Positions 1-8,637 of a stretch of DNA of 64,000 nucleotides are shown here, piece by piece. The position numbers and the translations under genes are program-made. Location of the stretch: positions 1-64,000 of the forward strand of contig NZ_CALWFZ010000009.1 of the NCBI RefSeq assembly GCF_944377805.1, in the 5' to 3' direction. Origin of the DNA: an uncultured Mediterraneibacter sp. Lineage in GTDB: Bacteria > Bacillota > Clostridia > Lachnospirales > Lachnospiraceae. Numbering within the stretch: the first letter of the stretch is position 1; each line of letters opens with the position of its first letter. The notes under the pieces are model-generated. The model ran no database searches and was not told where the DNA came from. It worked only from the letters and a program-made list of their open reading frames with translations.

Positions 1-219
1 AAGCAATGGAAAGATGAAAATCCGACTGTTAAAGGGAATATGCGGGACGCAGCAACATTGAATCAGTTACTGGTACTTGCAAATTTAGAAAGCTATAATG
101 CCGTTTTAATAAATCAGGGTAAGAATCAGAAAGAGAGAATGGAATTGCTTCGAAAGTTAGCGGTACAACAGTTACAGACATTGGAAACGGTAAGGTTCAA
201 TAATTTGCCTAAATTGTGA
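1..219 (+). CDS. KilA-N domain protein, C-terminal part (truncated by window edge)
   Basis: An open frame enters from the left edge and stops at TGA 217-219, giving 72 residues with no start inside the window. The text (KQWKDENP, then KGNMRDAATLNQLLVLANLE, then a lysine-rich helix ending in a QLQTLETVR segment) resembles the conserved C-terminal region of bacterial KilA-N domain proteins, which are common in phages and integrative elements. The DNA-binding KilA-N fold itself would lie upstream, outside the window. The stretch is AT-rich compared with the rest of the window, in line with an acquired segment. Family assignment rests on recognising the tail only. Confidence 0.6.
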   Translation, partial: KQWKDENPTVKGNMRDAATLNQLLVLANLESYNAVLINQGKNQKERMELLRKLAVQQLQTLETVRFNNLPKL

Positions 220-296
220 AATAAAAATTGTTAAAAGCAAAATGACAAAGTAATAGTAGTTGAAAGTTCAATAAAATGATTATGAGAGGATATAAT

Positions 297-920
297 ATGG
301 ATTATGCATGTATATTAGGCGTAATGGTTAATTCGGCAAGTGAAAAAGCGACTATGAGTGATGATTTGAAAGGTGCCATTATTACTGCTTTGGTAACAGG
401 AATAATTTCAATTATTGGGTTTGTTATTACGAATCATTCTATGAAGAAAAATTTTGAAAATGAACTAAAAAGACAAAGAGACAATATTGCACTAGAGAAA
501 ATGGCAACAATGCCGTATGAAGTGTTACAGTTAATGGATAAAATGATGGAGTTAGAAGATATTGACAATGACAACCAGAAACAAGTAACTTTAGATATGA
601 ATCTTAAGCGCTTTAAAGAGATAATGAACACGATATATTCTTATGGTTCCGAAAGGGCCATAGAAATAGTATCATTAATGCAAAAAGAGAACTATGCTGC
701 GAATGGAAATATGGCTGATTTAGATAATTATAGGATAATTTCAGAATATGTTTTATTAGCGACACAAATTAAATATGACGTGACTGAAATTTCAGTAAGT
801 CCTGAATTATGGCTGCAAATGCGCCTGAACGATTACTACGAGAATAAAGAAAAAATTAAAAATGCAAATAATAAACTTGTAGATGAACTGAAATTAAGGA
901 AAGAGTTTAAAATAAAATAG
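297..920 (+). CDS. Hypothetical membrane-anchored protein, 207 aa
   Basis: I do not recognise the family. The frame is open from 276, but ATG 297 is preferred because an AGAGGA ribosome site sits just upstream of it. The protein has one hydrophobic segment (about residues 24-44, GAIITALVTGIISIIGFVIT) followed by a charged helix and a mostly helical, probably cytoplasmic C-terminal domain rich in Lys, Glu and Asn. This shape (single N-terminal anchor, then coiled coil) is common among small accessory proteins of mobile elements. It follows the KilA-N protein by 77 bp on the same strand and shares its AT-rich composition. No function can be given. Confidence 0.6.
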   Translation: MDYACILGVMVNSASEKATMSDDLKGAIITALVTGIISIIGFVITNHSMKKNFENELKRQRDNIALEKMATMPYEVLQLMDKMMELEDIDNDNQKQVTLDMNLKRFKEIMNTIYSYGSERAIEIVSLMQKENYAANGNMADLDNYRIISEYVLLATQIKYDVTEISVSPELWLQMRLNDYYENKEKIKNANNKLVDELKLRKEFKIK

Positions 921-1142
921 TATATCAGTAAAAATGTGGGAAGCTGGTAATACCGTTGAGACGGTGGTAAGACTACAAAGGAAACATACCTAGAAATCCT
1001 TGAATTTACGCACTTTGTTGACTTTTTCAGTTTCAACAGATTAGGGGAAAACCACAAGGAAAAGGTGCTTGTTATTGATAAAAGATAGGGATGCTTGCAG
1101 CAAAGTGTCTCTATTTTTATATACAATATTTACTCATTTCTA
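921..1142. other. Intergenic stretch with a start-less open frame
   Basis: No convincing gene. On the + strand, codons 960-1088 form an uninterrupted 42-codon frame with protein-like text (ETYLEILEFTHFVDFF, then EKVLVIDKR and a TAG stop), but it is preceded at once by a stop codon and has no start codon or ribosome site. It could be the decayed tail of a gene lost during insertion or deletion at this accessory edge. It could equally be chance, since the region is short. Confidence 0.25.
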
Positions 1143-1173
1143 TTGACCCTTACGTTACGTCATAGTGTATGCT
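1143..1173 (+). promoter_or_regulatory. MerR-type promoter/operator with 19-bp spacer
   Basis: TTGACC (1143-1148) and TATGCT (1168-1173) are separated by 19 bp, longer than the usual 17, which is the hallmark of promoters activated by MerR-family proteins through DNA twisting. The spacer holds an imperfect inverted repeat around CTTACGTTACGTCA, very like classical MerR/TipA operators. It lies 30 bp before the DUF2268 gene, whose co-transcribed partner encodes a MerR regulator, so autoregulation is the natural reading. Confidence 0.75.
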
Positions 1174-1203
1174 GTAAAAAAGGTAAGAAAGGAATGAGAC
1201 AAA

Positions 1204-2115
1204 ATGAAGGTAAGTTATATCCGGTCAGATGAGATTTACAGAAAAATCATGGAGGCTTCTATAGAGAGAAAAAATGATATTTACCGGTATGAGCTGATGA
1301 TGCCATTTAAAGGTAAATGGGATTGTTACAGAGTTCCGATGAAGGCGGCTTCACCGAACGGATATGATGTTATTATGGCAAGTGGTATGCTTGGCCATAT
1401 TGTTCCAACCAAAGTAGATTATTCTCAAAAGATAAATATTGAGGGCATTTCCTCGGACTTGCTTTGGCGCTCCTGCGAACAGTCTGTCAGGAAATCGTTA
1501 GAGTGTTTTATAAATAATGGAATTCAATTACCGGTTCAAGAGTATCTATTTACGATTTTACTGGCAAATGCCGAAAGTCCGTATATTTCTTTGAACGAGG
1601 GATATTGTGGGGACGGCGGCATTCCGGGATACATTTTTGTATGGCTTACTCCTAATCAATACACTTTAGAACATCTTCCTGCTGCACTGGCCCACGAAAC
1701 AAATCACAATGTGCGGTTCCAGTTTATCCGCTGGAAAAACGATATTACTCTAGGCGAAATGATAGTAAGTGAAGGGCTTGCTGAGAACTTTGCAGTCTGT
1801 TTGTACGGAGAAGATAAAGCCGGTCCGTGGGTCACTAAAACGGATATGAAAATATTAAATGAGCATATCAAGCCTGTTATTTACGATGGCTTAAATGTGC
1901 AGGGCCTTGAAAATCTCAATGCTTATTTGTATGGGGATGAAATGGCGGCTTTGCAAAATTATCCATGTGTTGGTCTGCCCTATTGCGCCGGATACGCCTG
2001 CGGGTATCATTTGGTAAAACACTATCTGAAAAAGACAGGGAAAAGTATTGTTGAAGCAACGCTGCTGCCAGCAAGTGAAATTTTAGAAGCCGCGGAGGAC
2101 TTTTGGTATGAATAA
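1204..2115 (+). CDS. DUF2268-type putative zinc protease, 303 aa
   Basis: The sequence shows a zinc-metallopeptidase signature: HETNH at residues 164-168 (HExxH), followed about 22 residues later by SEGLAENFA (Glu190 or Glu194 as possible third ligand). This matches the DUF2268 family of predicted Zn-dependent proteases. There is no signal peptide or membrane segment, so it should be cytoplasmic. A ribosome site (AAGGAATGAGAC region) precedes ATG 1204. Its last 8 bases overlap the MerR gene, so the two are translationally coupled and driven from the MerR-type promoter just upstream. Substrate unknown. The pairing with a TipAS regulator suggests a role in response to a small molecule or peptide drug, which is inference. 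Confidence 0.75.
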   Translation: MKVSYIRSDEIYRKIMEASIERKNDIYRYELMMPFKGKWDCYRVPMKAASPNGYDVIMASGMLGHIVPTKVDYSQKINIEGISSDLLWRSCEQSVRKSLECFINNGIQLPVQEYLFTILLANAESPYISLNEGYCGDGGIPGYIFVWLTPNQYTLEHLPAALAHETNHNVRFQFIRWKNDITLGEMIVSEGLAENFAVCLYGEDKAGPWVTKTDMKILNEHIKPVIYDGLNVQGLENLNAYLYGDEMAALQNYPCVGLPYCAGYACGYHLVKHYLKKTGKSIVEATLLPASEILEAAEDFWYE

Positions 2116-2893
2116 TAAGACTATGACAGTACATGAAGTTGCCGAGTTGGCGGGCATAACAATACGGACTCTTCATTATTATGATAAAATCGGACTCTTA
2201 AAGCCTGCCATAGTGACGGAAAGCAAGTATCGCTTATATACAGATGAAGATTTAAGACGATTGCAGGAAATTCTCTTTTTCAGAGAAGTGGGATTTGCCT
2301 TAAAAGAAATCAAAAAGCTGGTTCGTTCTCCGAACTATGATCGCACAGAAGCATTGAAAAGACATCTTGATATTTTGCAAGCACAAAAAGAACGTATAGA
2401 GGATTTGATTTCTTTCATAAATTCAGAAATTGATGGAGTACATAAAGTCTCATTTGTCCCGTTTTCCAATTCTAAAGTGTCAGAATTGCAAGAAAATTAC
2501 CGGGAAGAAGTTTTAGAGCGTTGGGGGAGCACAGAAAGTTTTAAGGAATATGATACTATCTTTTCACTCAAGGCGCGAAGATTACAAAATGAGAAATTAG
2601 AGGGATTTTTTTTGACAGCGCAAATCACCTTTGAAAAATTGGCGCTGTATGAAAATAAATCCCCCAGTTGCCGGGAAGTTCAGCATATTGTGAAAGAATG
2701 GAAAGAATATATTTCCAATCATTTTTATAAATGCGACGAACAGATGCTGTCCCATTTGGGGCAGCTTTATATTACAGACGAGCGGTTTTCCAGTTATATA
2801 AACAGATTTGGCAACGGAAACCTGGCATCCTTCTTTAATAAAGCAATCCAAATATTTTGTTCAAGGCAAAAAGAACAACGAAGTGAACTCTGA
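2108..2893 (+). CDS. MerR-family regulator with TipAS ligand domain, 261 aa
   Basis: Residues 1-75 form a MerR winged helix (VHEVAELAGITIRTLHYYDKIGLL, then the RLYTDEDLRRLQ segment), followed by a dimerising coiled coil (about 76-120). Residues about 125-255 resemble the TipAS antibiotic-recognition domain (EEVLERWGSTESFKEY, LGQLYITDERFSSYI). TipAS proteins bind thiopeptides and related compounds in other bacteria and then activate a 19-bp-spacer promoter, exactly the type found at 1143-1173. The start overlaps the end of the DUF2268 gene. The inferred circuit is a ligand-activated, autoregulated two-gene operon. Confidence 0.85.
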   Translation: MNNKTMTVHEVAELAGITIRTLHYYDKIGLLKPAIVTESKYRLYTDEDLRRLQEILFFREVGFALKEIKKLVRSPNYDRTEALKRHLDILQAQKERIEDLISFINSEIDGVHKVSFVPFSNSKVSELQENYREEVLERWGSTESFKEYDTIFSLKARRLQNEKLEGFFLTAQITFEKLALYENKSPSCREVQHIVKEWKEYISNHFYKCDEQMLSHLGQLYITDERFSSYINRFGNGNLASFFNKAIQIFCSRQKEQRSEL

Positions 2894-2956
2894 ATGGACG
2901 TTATGGCCTGCGCACGGGAATTAGCCATGTAATGGCGAAATGTGAGCAAATGGTTG

Positions 2957-4090
2957 TTATATGGACATAATAAATTTCTCCACAAAAAACAATGCGGCCC
3001 CAATCGCCGGGGTATACTGTCCATGAGTTCCCACAATGATGTGTTCTCTGTTCAATTTAAACGGAGCGGATGAATTAATGCGTTCTAAGAGATATTCAAT
3101 ATCTTCTTCCGTAAAATATGGCGCAAGGTACCCGCTTATAATGACCGGGGCGTCAATAACCATATTCAAATTTTTTATAGCAAATGCCAGATGATTCAGA
3201 TAATCTTCCCATATCTGCAGAAGATAGGGGGGATTTTTTTCCCTTAACAGAGGAAAAAATTCTTTTACAGATAACTGCGCGGAATGTTCCAGAGAGTTGG
3301 CAGAGCAGTAGGTTTCCAGGCAGCCGCGGTTTCCGCAATAGCATAAAGGCCCGTCAGGATTAATACATATATGTTCGATCGTGCCGCTGTGCATCGATAT
3401 GCCATGATGGATAGCATGGTTGGTTATAATGGCGCCGCCCAGATTTCTGTTTAACAAAAAAACAACCGCGCTGTCTAAGTCGCTATGATTCCACAGCTCC
3501 AGATAAGCCGCTGCTTTGGAGTCGTGCTCCAGATGGCATGGATAAGGGAGACGACGGGAAAAATCCTCAAGTTTCATGCCGGTATTCTCCATAATGTTTC
3601 CATAAGTTACGGTTGTATTGTCAGGGGAGATGATTCCCTGGGTAGCAATCGAAATTCCTAAAATTCTCTCAGAGTCATACTGATTTTTCAGAAGAAAGTC
3701 TTTAATATTACCAGCAACCTTATCATAGTAATCCCCAGTATTGGAATAAGGAATTGATACCGTGTCAGTGCAGATGGAATTTCCATATAAATCTACGGCG
3801 GTTATGTGAAACATATTTTTCAAAATTCCAATTCCGATGGAGATCCTGAAGTCTGGAACGATTTGAATCGCCTGAGCCTTCCGCCCGCCGGTGGAGTCGA
3901 AATAGCCGTTTCTTTGGATCAGTCCCTCTTTTTCTAACAGATTCAGATTCTGGCTGACAGTGGATAAGCCCATCTGCAAATCCTGTACGATTTGCAGTTT
4001 GGAGGTCTGCTTTTTCGTATAAACATACTGATACACTTTAGATCTGTTTATTTTTTTTAACGTAATTGTAGTAAATCCCTTTTCATTCAT
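2957..4090 (-). CDS. ROK-family transcriptional repressor (XylR/NagC type), 377 aa
   Basis: An N-terminal winged helix-turn-helix (residues about 12-75, QIVQDLQMGLSTVSQNLNLL then EKEGLIQ) precedes a ROK sugar-kinase-like domain. The ROK zinc site is visible as CYCGNRGCLE, preceded by the ExGHI-like segment GTIEHICINP. Such proteins repress sugar operons and release DNA on binding a sugar or sugar phosphate. It is divergent from the dehydrogenase/GntP/PfkB operon starting at 4324, and a palindrome suited to a dimeric repressor overlaps that operon's promoter. The gene ends 63 bp from the convergent MerR gene. Confidence 0.88.
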   Translation of the reverse strand: MNEKGFTTITLKKINRSKVYQYVYTKKQTSKLQIVQDLQMGLSTVSQNLNLLEKEGLIQRNGYFDSTGGRKAQAIQIVPDFRISIGIGILKNMFHITAVDLYGNSICTDTVSIPYSNTGDYYDKVAGNIKDFLLKNQYDSERILGISIATQGIISPDNTTVTYGNIMENTGMKLEDFSRRLPYPCHLEHDSKAAAYLELWNHSDLDSAVVFLLNRNLGGAIITNHAIHHGISMHSGTIEHICINPDGPLCYCGNRGCLETYCSANSLEHSAQLSVKEFFPLLREKNPPYLLQIWEDYLNHLAFAIKNLNMVIDAPVIISGYLAPYFTEEDIEYLLERINSSAPFKLNREHIIVGTHGQYTPAIGAALFFVEKFIMSI

Positions 4091-4269
4091 AAAAACTTAC
4101 CTCTGGTAAAGTTACATGTTTCTCATAATATTAAGAATCAAATCTATTGTAATATACAATTATAGAAAATGCAATCATCGCAAAACCCATAGTGAAAATA
4201 ACCAAAAATAATTAGATAAAATTGTGTTTTTTGTCAATAGACATACAGTACAAGAAGTTATACACTACA

Positions 4270-4300
4270 CTTACAGTTAAGACATAAGCGTAAGTATAAT
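4270..4300 (+). promoter_or_regulatory. Promoter of the GntP/PfkB operon with candidate ROK operator
   Basis: TATAAT lies at 4295-4300 with a weak TTACAG -35 at 4271-4276 (18-bp spacer). A 25-bp interrupted palindrome centred on 4282 (CTTAC..TTA.....TAA..GTAAG, 4270-4294) fills the space between the two boxes. A repressor bound here would block RNA polymerase. The divergent ROK gene is the obvious candidate. An AGGAGG ribosome site follows before ATG 4324. Confidence 0.65.
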
Positions 4301-4323
4301 AAGAAAAACCAGGAGGTAGCAAC

Positions 4324-5946
4324 ATGAAATTAACAATCAATGGAATTAAAAACTGTGAGGCGTGGGAAAAGGCGGAGATTGTGCTTCCGGGATATGATGT
4401 GGAGAAGGTTTCTGAAAAAGCCAAAAAGAAACCTCAATGGGTACATTTTGGTATCGGTAATATTTTCCGTATATTTATCGGTGGGATTGCAGACGGTCTC
4501 CTTGAAGACGGAGCGATGGATCGGGGTATTACCTGTGTAGAGACATTTGACTATGATGTTGTTGACAAGATTTACGAGCCCTATGACAATCTGGGGCTGA
4601 GCGTGATCCTTCATGGGGATGGAACCAGAGAATACAAAGTATTGGGGTCTCTGGCTGAGGCAATAAAAGCACAGTCATCTGATCCGGCGCAATGGGATCG
4701 GCTGAAAGAGATTTTTGCCAGCTCTTCTTTACAGTTAGTATCTTTTACGATCACAGAAAAGGGATACGCATTACAGAAAGCAGACGGAACATGGTTTCCT
4801 TTTGTGGAGGCTGATATTGAGAATGGCCCGGACAAAGCGGCCGGAGCGATGGCAGTGCTGACAGCCATGCTCTATGAGCGGTACAAAGCGGGCCGTTATC
4901 CTCTGGCGCTGGTGTCTATGGATAACTGTTCACAGAACGGCTCAAAGCTTCGTGAGTCTGTGCTGACTATGACAGAAGAGTGGAAGAAAAGAGGCTTTGT
5001 GGATGCCGGTTTTGCAGACTATGTAAGCGATGAAAAGACGGTTGCTTTCCCGTGGACGATGATCGACAAGATCACGCCGCGTCCCAGTGAACAGATTGCG
5101 GATGATCTTGAAAAGCTGGGTGTGGAGGATATGCAGCCGGTCATCACAGGTAAGAAGACTTATATCGCTCCGTTTGTCAATGCCGAAAAGCCTCAGTACC
5201 TCGTGATCGAAGACAGTTTCCCCAATGGCCGTCCGGCGCTGGAAAAAGGGTTTGGCGTATATATGGCTGACAGGGAGACAGTAAATCTGTCGGAACGTAT
5301 GAAGGTGACGGTATGTTTGAATCCGGTGCATTCTGCGACAGGTCCTCTTGGAGTGGTTCTGGGATATGATCTGTTTGCCCACATGTTAAATACAGATCCG
5401 GACATGATGAAAATGGCCCGCATGGTAGCCTATGACGAAGGCCTTCCGGTAGTGCCGGATCCGGGAATCCTCTCCCCGCAGGAATTTGTAGACGAACTTT
5501 TTAACGACCGATTCCCCAATGAGTATCTGGGAGACACAAACCTTCGTCTTGCTGTCGATGTATCTCAGATGGTTGGCATCCGCTTTGGCGAGACGATCAA
5601 AGCGTATGTGGAAAAATATGGTGACGCCTCACGTCTTACGGCTATTCCGCTCGGGATTGCCGGATGGCTCAGATATATGCTGGCAGTGGATGACGAAGGA
5701 AAGAGATATGAACTTGCCCCGGACCCGATGAATGAGGAACTCCAGGAACAACTAAAAGATGTCGTAGTGGGAAAACCGGAGACTTTTACGGATCAGTTAA
5801 AGCCAATTCTTTCTAATGAGAGGATATTCTTTACCGACATTTATCAGACCGGTCTGGGAGAAAAGATTGAAACTATGTTCCGTGAAATGATCGCCGAACC
5901 TGGCGCGGTAAAAGCGACCGTACATAAATATGTAGGAGGAAGATAA
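4324..5946 (+). CDS. Mannitol dehydrogenase-family oxidoreductase (fructuronate-reductase-like), 540 aa
   Basis: NAD(P)-dependent long-chain polyol/hexonate dehydrogenase of the mannitol dehydrogenase family. The N-terminal Rossmann region is visible at residues about 37-60 (VHFGIGNIFRIF). The C-terminal catalytic domain has the KVTVCLNPVHS segment (about residue 325), matching the family's K-x-x-x-N-x-x-H catalytic set. Length fits UxuB-like members. It is the first gene of an operon with a GntP permease (ATG 2 bp downstream) and a PfkB kinase, under a ROK repressor. The context indicates catabolism of an imported sugar acid or polyol; the exact substrate cannot be read. No dehydratase or aldolase gene accompanies it. 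Confidence 0.82.
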   Translation: MKLTINGIKNCEAWEKAEIVLPGYDVEKVSEKAKKKPQWVHFGIGNIFRIFIGGIADGLLEDGAMDRGITCVETFDYDVVDKIYEPYDNLGLSVILHGDGTREYKVLGSLAEAIKAQSSDPAQWDRLKEIFASSSLQLVSFTITEKGYALQKADGTWFPFVEADIENGPDKAAGAMAVLTAMLYERYKAGRYPLALVSMDNCSQNGSKLRESVLTMTEEWKKRGFVDAGFADYVSDEKTVAFPWTMIDKITPRPSEQIADDLEKLGVEDMQPVITGKKTYIAPFVNAEKPQYLVIEDSFPNGRPALEKGFGVYMADRETVNLSERMKVTVCLNPVHSATGPLGVVLGYDLFAHMLNTDPDMMKMARMVAYDEGLPVVPDPGILSPQEFVDELFNDRFPNEYLGDTNLRLAVDVSQMVGIRFGETIKAYVEKYGDASRLTAIPLGIAGWLRYMLAVDDEGKRYELAPDPMNEELQEQLKDVVVGKPETFTDQLKPILSNERIFFTDIYQTGLGEKIETMFREMIAEPGAVKATVHKYVGGR

Positions 5947-5947
5947 A

Positions 5948-7306
5948 ATGACAGAACCGGTATTTGCGGCAGAACCTTCAAGGCTGCTGATCGCGGCGGT
6001 GGCAGGAATCCTGTTATTACTGCTGCTTATCATAAAATTTAAGATACATCCAGTATTATCGCTGCTGATTTCCGCTCTGTTTATTGGGCTGGGGGCCGGG
6101 ATGCCGGTTCCGACCCTGGTTTCCACTGTGGAAAAGGGAGCCGGAGAGACTTTGCAGGGTATTGTATTGCTGATAGGTCTTGGATCTCTGTTCGGAGGAA
6201 TTCTGGAAGTTTCGGGAGGAGCACAATGCGTCGCTCAGACTCTGGTCAACAGGTTTGGAGAAAAAAAGGCAGGGGTTGCCCTGGGAATTACGGGCCTGGT
6301 AGTTGGCACAACCGTATTTTTTGAAGCCGGAGTTGTGATATTGATTCCTCTGGCATTTGGCCTTGCCAAGAGAACAAAGAAATCTACCTTATATTATGTG
6401 ATTCCGCTCTTGGCAGGACTTGCTACAGGTTTCGCGTTTATCCCTCCGTCTGCCGGTTCAGTACTTGTTGCAAACATGCTTAATGTAGATCTGGGAATCA
6501 TGATCGCGGTGGGGGTTCCGGTGGGGATTTTATCACTGATCTTTGCGGGAATACTCTGGTCAAAATTTATCGGAAACCGAATCAATACCGGGCTGCCGTC
6601 TAATATTCAGGAAGTACGGGAAGCGGAAGAAGGGAATCTGCCTGAATTTTCTACGGTTTTGGTTATTATTTTGGTTCCCCTTGTTCTGATTTTATGCAGT
6701 ACTGTCTCGGCATATATTCCAAATATAGAATTTGTGCGCCCAGCGTTAGAATTTCTGGGAACACCGTTTGTCGCTTTGATTATAGCAGTGCTGCTGGCTA
6801 TGTATTTTCTGGGAAAGAGACAGGGCTATAACGGGGAACAGTTAAAGAAAATACTGGATCGTTCGTTACGCCCTACAGGTCAGATCCTTCTGGTGATCAC
6901 CGGGGGAGGGATCATCCGCTGGGTGCTGCAGGACTGTGGAATGGGAGATATCATCGGTCCGGTGTTGGAGAAGAGTGGTCTTCCGTTAGTTCTTGTGGCC
7001 TTCCTCATTGCGGCACTGATTCGCGCGTCCGTAGGGGCGGCGGTAGTGGCAATGACAATGGCGGCGGGAATTATGGCATCCATGCCGGGTGTTGCGGAAT
7101 TATCCCCGGTTTATCTTGCGGCAATGGTCTGCGCGATCAACGGAGGAGCGACTGCTTTTAGCCATGTGAATGATTCCGGTTTCTGGCTGGTTAACTCTCT
7201 TTTGGAGATTGATGAAAAGACCACACTGAAATCATGGACGATCATGGAAACTATCGTAGGTGTTACAGGTTTAGTCTGTGCGATCCTTATCAGTCTGTTT
7301 GCATAG
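5948..7306 (+). CDS. GntP-family gluconate/sugar-acid permease, 452 aa
   Basis: Polytopic membrane protein with about 12 hydrophobic segments. Typical GntP text includes ETLQGIVLLIGLGSLFGGIL, FFEAGVVILIPLAFGLAK and GGATAFSHVNDSGFWL near the C-terminus. The family imports gluconate, related hexonates or other organic acids with protons. It starts directly after the dehydrogenase stop and ends just before the kinase ribosome site, so the three form one transcript. In this operon it is the only transporter and should bring in the substrate that the dehydrogenase and kinase process. Confidence 0.9.
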   Translation: MTEPVFAAEPSRLLIAAVAGILLLLLLIIKFKIHPVLSLLISALFIGLGAGMPVPTLVSTVEKGAGETLQGIVLLIGLGSLFGGILEVSGGAQCVAQTLVNRFGEKKAGVALGITGLVVGTTVFFEAGVVILIPLAFGLAKRTKKSTLYYVIPLLAGLATGFAFIPPSAGSVLVANMLNVDLGIMIAVGVPVGILSLIFAGILWSKFIGNRINTGLPSNIQEVREAEEGNLPEFSTVLVIILVPLVLILCSTVSAYIPNIEFVRPALEFLGTPFVALIIAVLLAMYFLGKRQGYNGEQLKKILDRSLRPTGQILLVITGGGIIRWVLQDCGMGDIIGPVLEKSGLPLVLVAFLIAALIRASVGAAVVAMTMAAGIMASMPGVAELSPVYLAAMVCAINGGATAFSHVNDSGFWLVNSLLEIDEKTTLKSWTIMETIVGVTGLVCAILISLFA

Positions 7307-7319
7307 GAGGACGGGAGAG

Positions 7320-8537
7320 ATGATTGCAAAAGTAATTTTGGGAACGATGCAGAACGCAAGGAAACTGGTAAGCATTGTTGAACACATTCCATATGATGCG
7401 GAACTGTGCAACGGGCGTTATGTAGTGAATGCAAAATCCATGCTCGGCGTATTGAGCATGCCGGAATTTAAAGAAGGAGAACTGCACGTCCATACAGATA
7501 ATGAAGAGGAATGTGAAGAAATTCTGCAAAAGCTGCTGGAACAGGATCTTCTGGCGGATACCAATGATTCTGTGAGCCGTTCAATTTATGATATTACATC
7601 ATTTGGAGAGATGCTGATAGACTTTACCATCCAGGGAAAAAATGAAGACGGGCAGGTGCTGTTTGCCCGAAATCCGGGAGGAGCGCCGGCAAATGTCGCT
7701 GTTGCCGCGAGCAGACTTGGAGCGCATACTGCGTTTCTTGGTAAAGTAGGAAAAGATATGCATGGAGAATTTCTCCGCGCAGTACTGGAGCGGGAACAGG
7801 TGGATACCAGGGGGCTCATCCTGGACGAAAAGTATTTTACAACGCTGGCGTTTGTAGATATAAACGAAGCCGGGGAGCGGACTTTTTCTTTTGCGCGGAA
7901 ACCGGGAGCAGATACTGAGATTCAAAAGGAAGAGCTGGATATAGATATACTGGACCGCACGAATATTTTTCATGCAGGCTCGCCGTCCCTTACCAGCCAG
8001 CCGGCCAGGGATACAACATTTTATGCGGTAAAAAGGGCGAAGAATAAAGGAAGTATTATTTCCTATGATCCTAATTACAGGGCTTCTTTGTGGGAAAGCG
8101 AAAAAACGGCAAAGCGGCATATGAGAAGCCTGCTTCCGTATGTGGATATGATAAAAATCTCTGATGAGGAAACGAAGCTCTTGACAGATTTTCAAGGTGC
8201 GGAGGAAGCTGCCAGGGAATTGTACCGTCAGGGAATAAAAGTTGTCGCGGTTACTCTTGGGAGCGAAGGGGCCTACGTTTACTGCAAAGAAGGAGGCCGC
8301 AAGGTATCCGGCTTTAAAAGTCATGTTGTGGACACAAATGGTGCGGGTGACTCTTTCTGGGGAGGCTTCTTGTACAGGATCAGCAAATCGGCAAAATGTC
8401 TGGATGAACTGGGCCTGAATGAACTGGAAGAAGCCGCAAGGTTCGGAAATGCGGTCGCTGGTCTTTGTGTGGAGAAAAGAGGAGCGATTCCGGCAATGCC
8501 GGACTTACAGCAGGTGGAGGAAAGACTGGTGCAATAA
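7320..8537 (+). CDS. HPr/Crh-like domain fused to PfkB sugar kinase, 405 aa
   Basis: ATG 7320 is chosen because AGGAGG (7305-7310) lies 9 bp upstream. Residues about 1-80 resemble the HPr phosphocarrier fold: MQNARKLV aligns with the HPr active-site loop but Asn12 replaces the phosphorylatable His15, while the regulatory serine region is kept (VNAKSMLGVLSM, Ser40 corresponding to HPr Ser46), followed by GELHVHTDNEEE as in HPr. Residues about 88-405 are a PfkB/ribokinase-family kinase: NPGGAPANVAVAASRLG substrate loop, and DTNGAGDSFWGGF with the catalytic Asp and anion hole. The kinase half is closest in feel to fructokinases or KDG kinases. Cytoplasmic. The HPr part could let HPr kinase/phosphorylase or CcpA sense or control the enzyme; that is inference. 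Confidence 0.85.
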   Translation: MIAKVILGTMQNARKLVSIVEHIPYDAELCNGRYVVNAKSMLGVLSMPEFKEGELHVHTDNEEECEEILQKLLEQDLLADTNDSVSRSIYDITSFGEMLIDFTIQGKNEDGQVLFARNPGGAPANVAVAASRLGAHTAFLGKVGKDMHGEFLRAVLEREQVDTRGLILDEKYFTTLAFVDINEAGERTFSFARKPGADTEIQKEELDIDILDRTNIFHAGSPSLTSQPARDTTFYAVKRAKNKGSIISYDPNYRASLWESEKTAKRHMRSLLPYVDMIKISDEETKLLTDFQGAEEAARELYRQGIKVVAVTLGSEGAYVYCKEGGRKVSGFKSHVVDTNGAGDSFWGGFLYRISKSAKCLDELGLNELEEAARFGNAVAGLCVEKRGAIPAMPDLQQVEERLVQ

Positions 8538-8637
8538 ACATGATTTCTGACACTTTTTTGGATAGTAAAAGCTGCGGTATCGTGATAATATAATGGGAGA
8601 CAGCTGTCATTTCCAGTGACAGGAAGGAGAATCCAGC

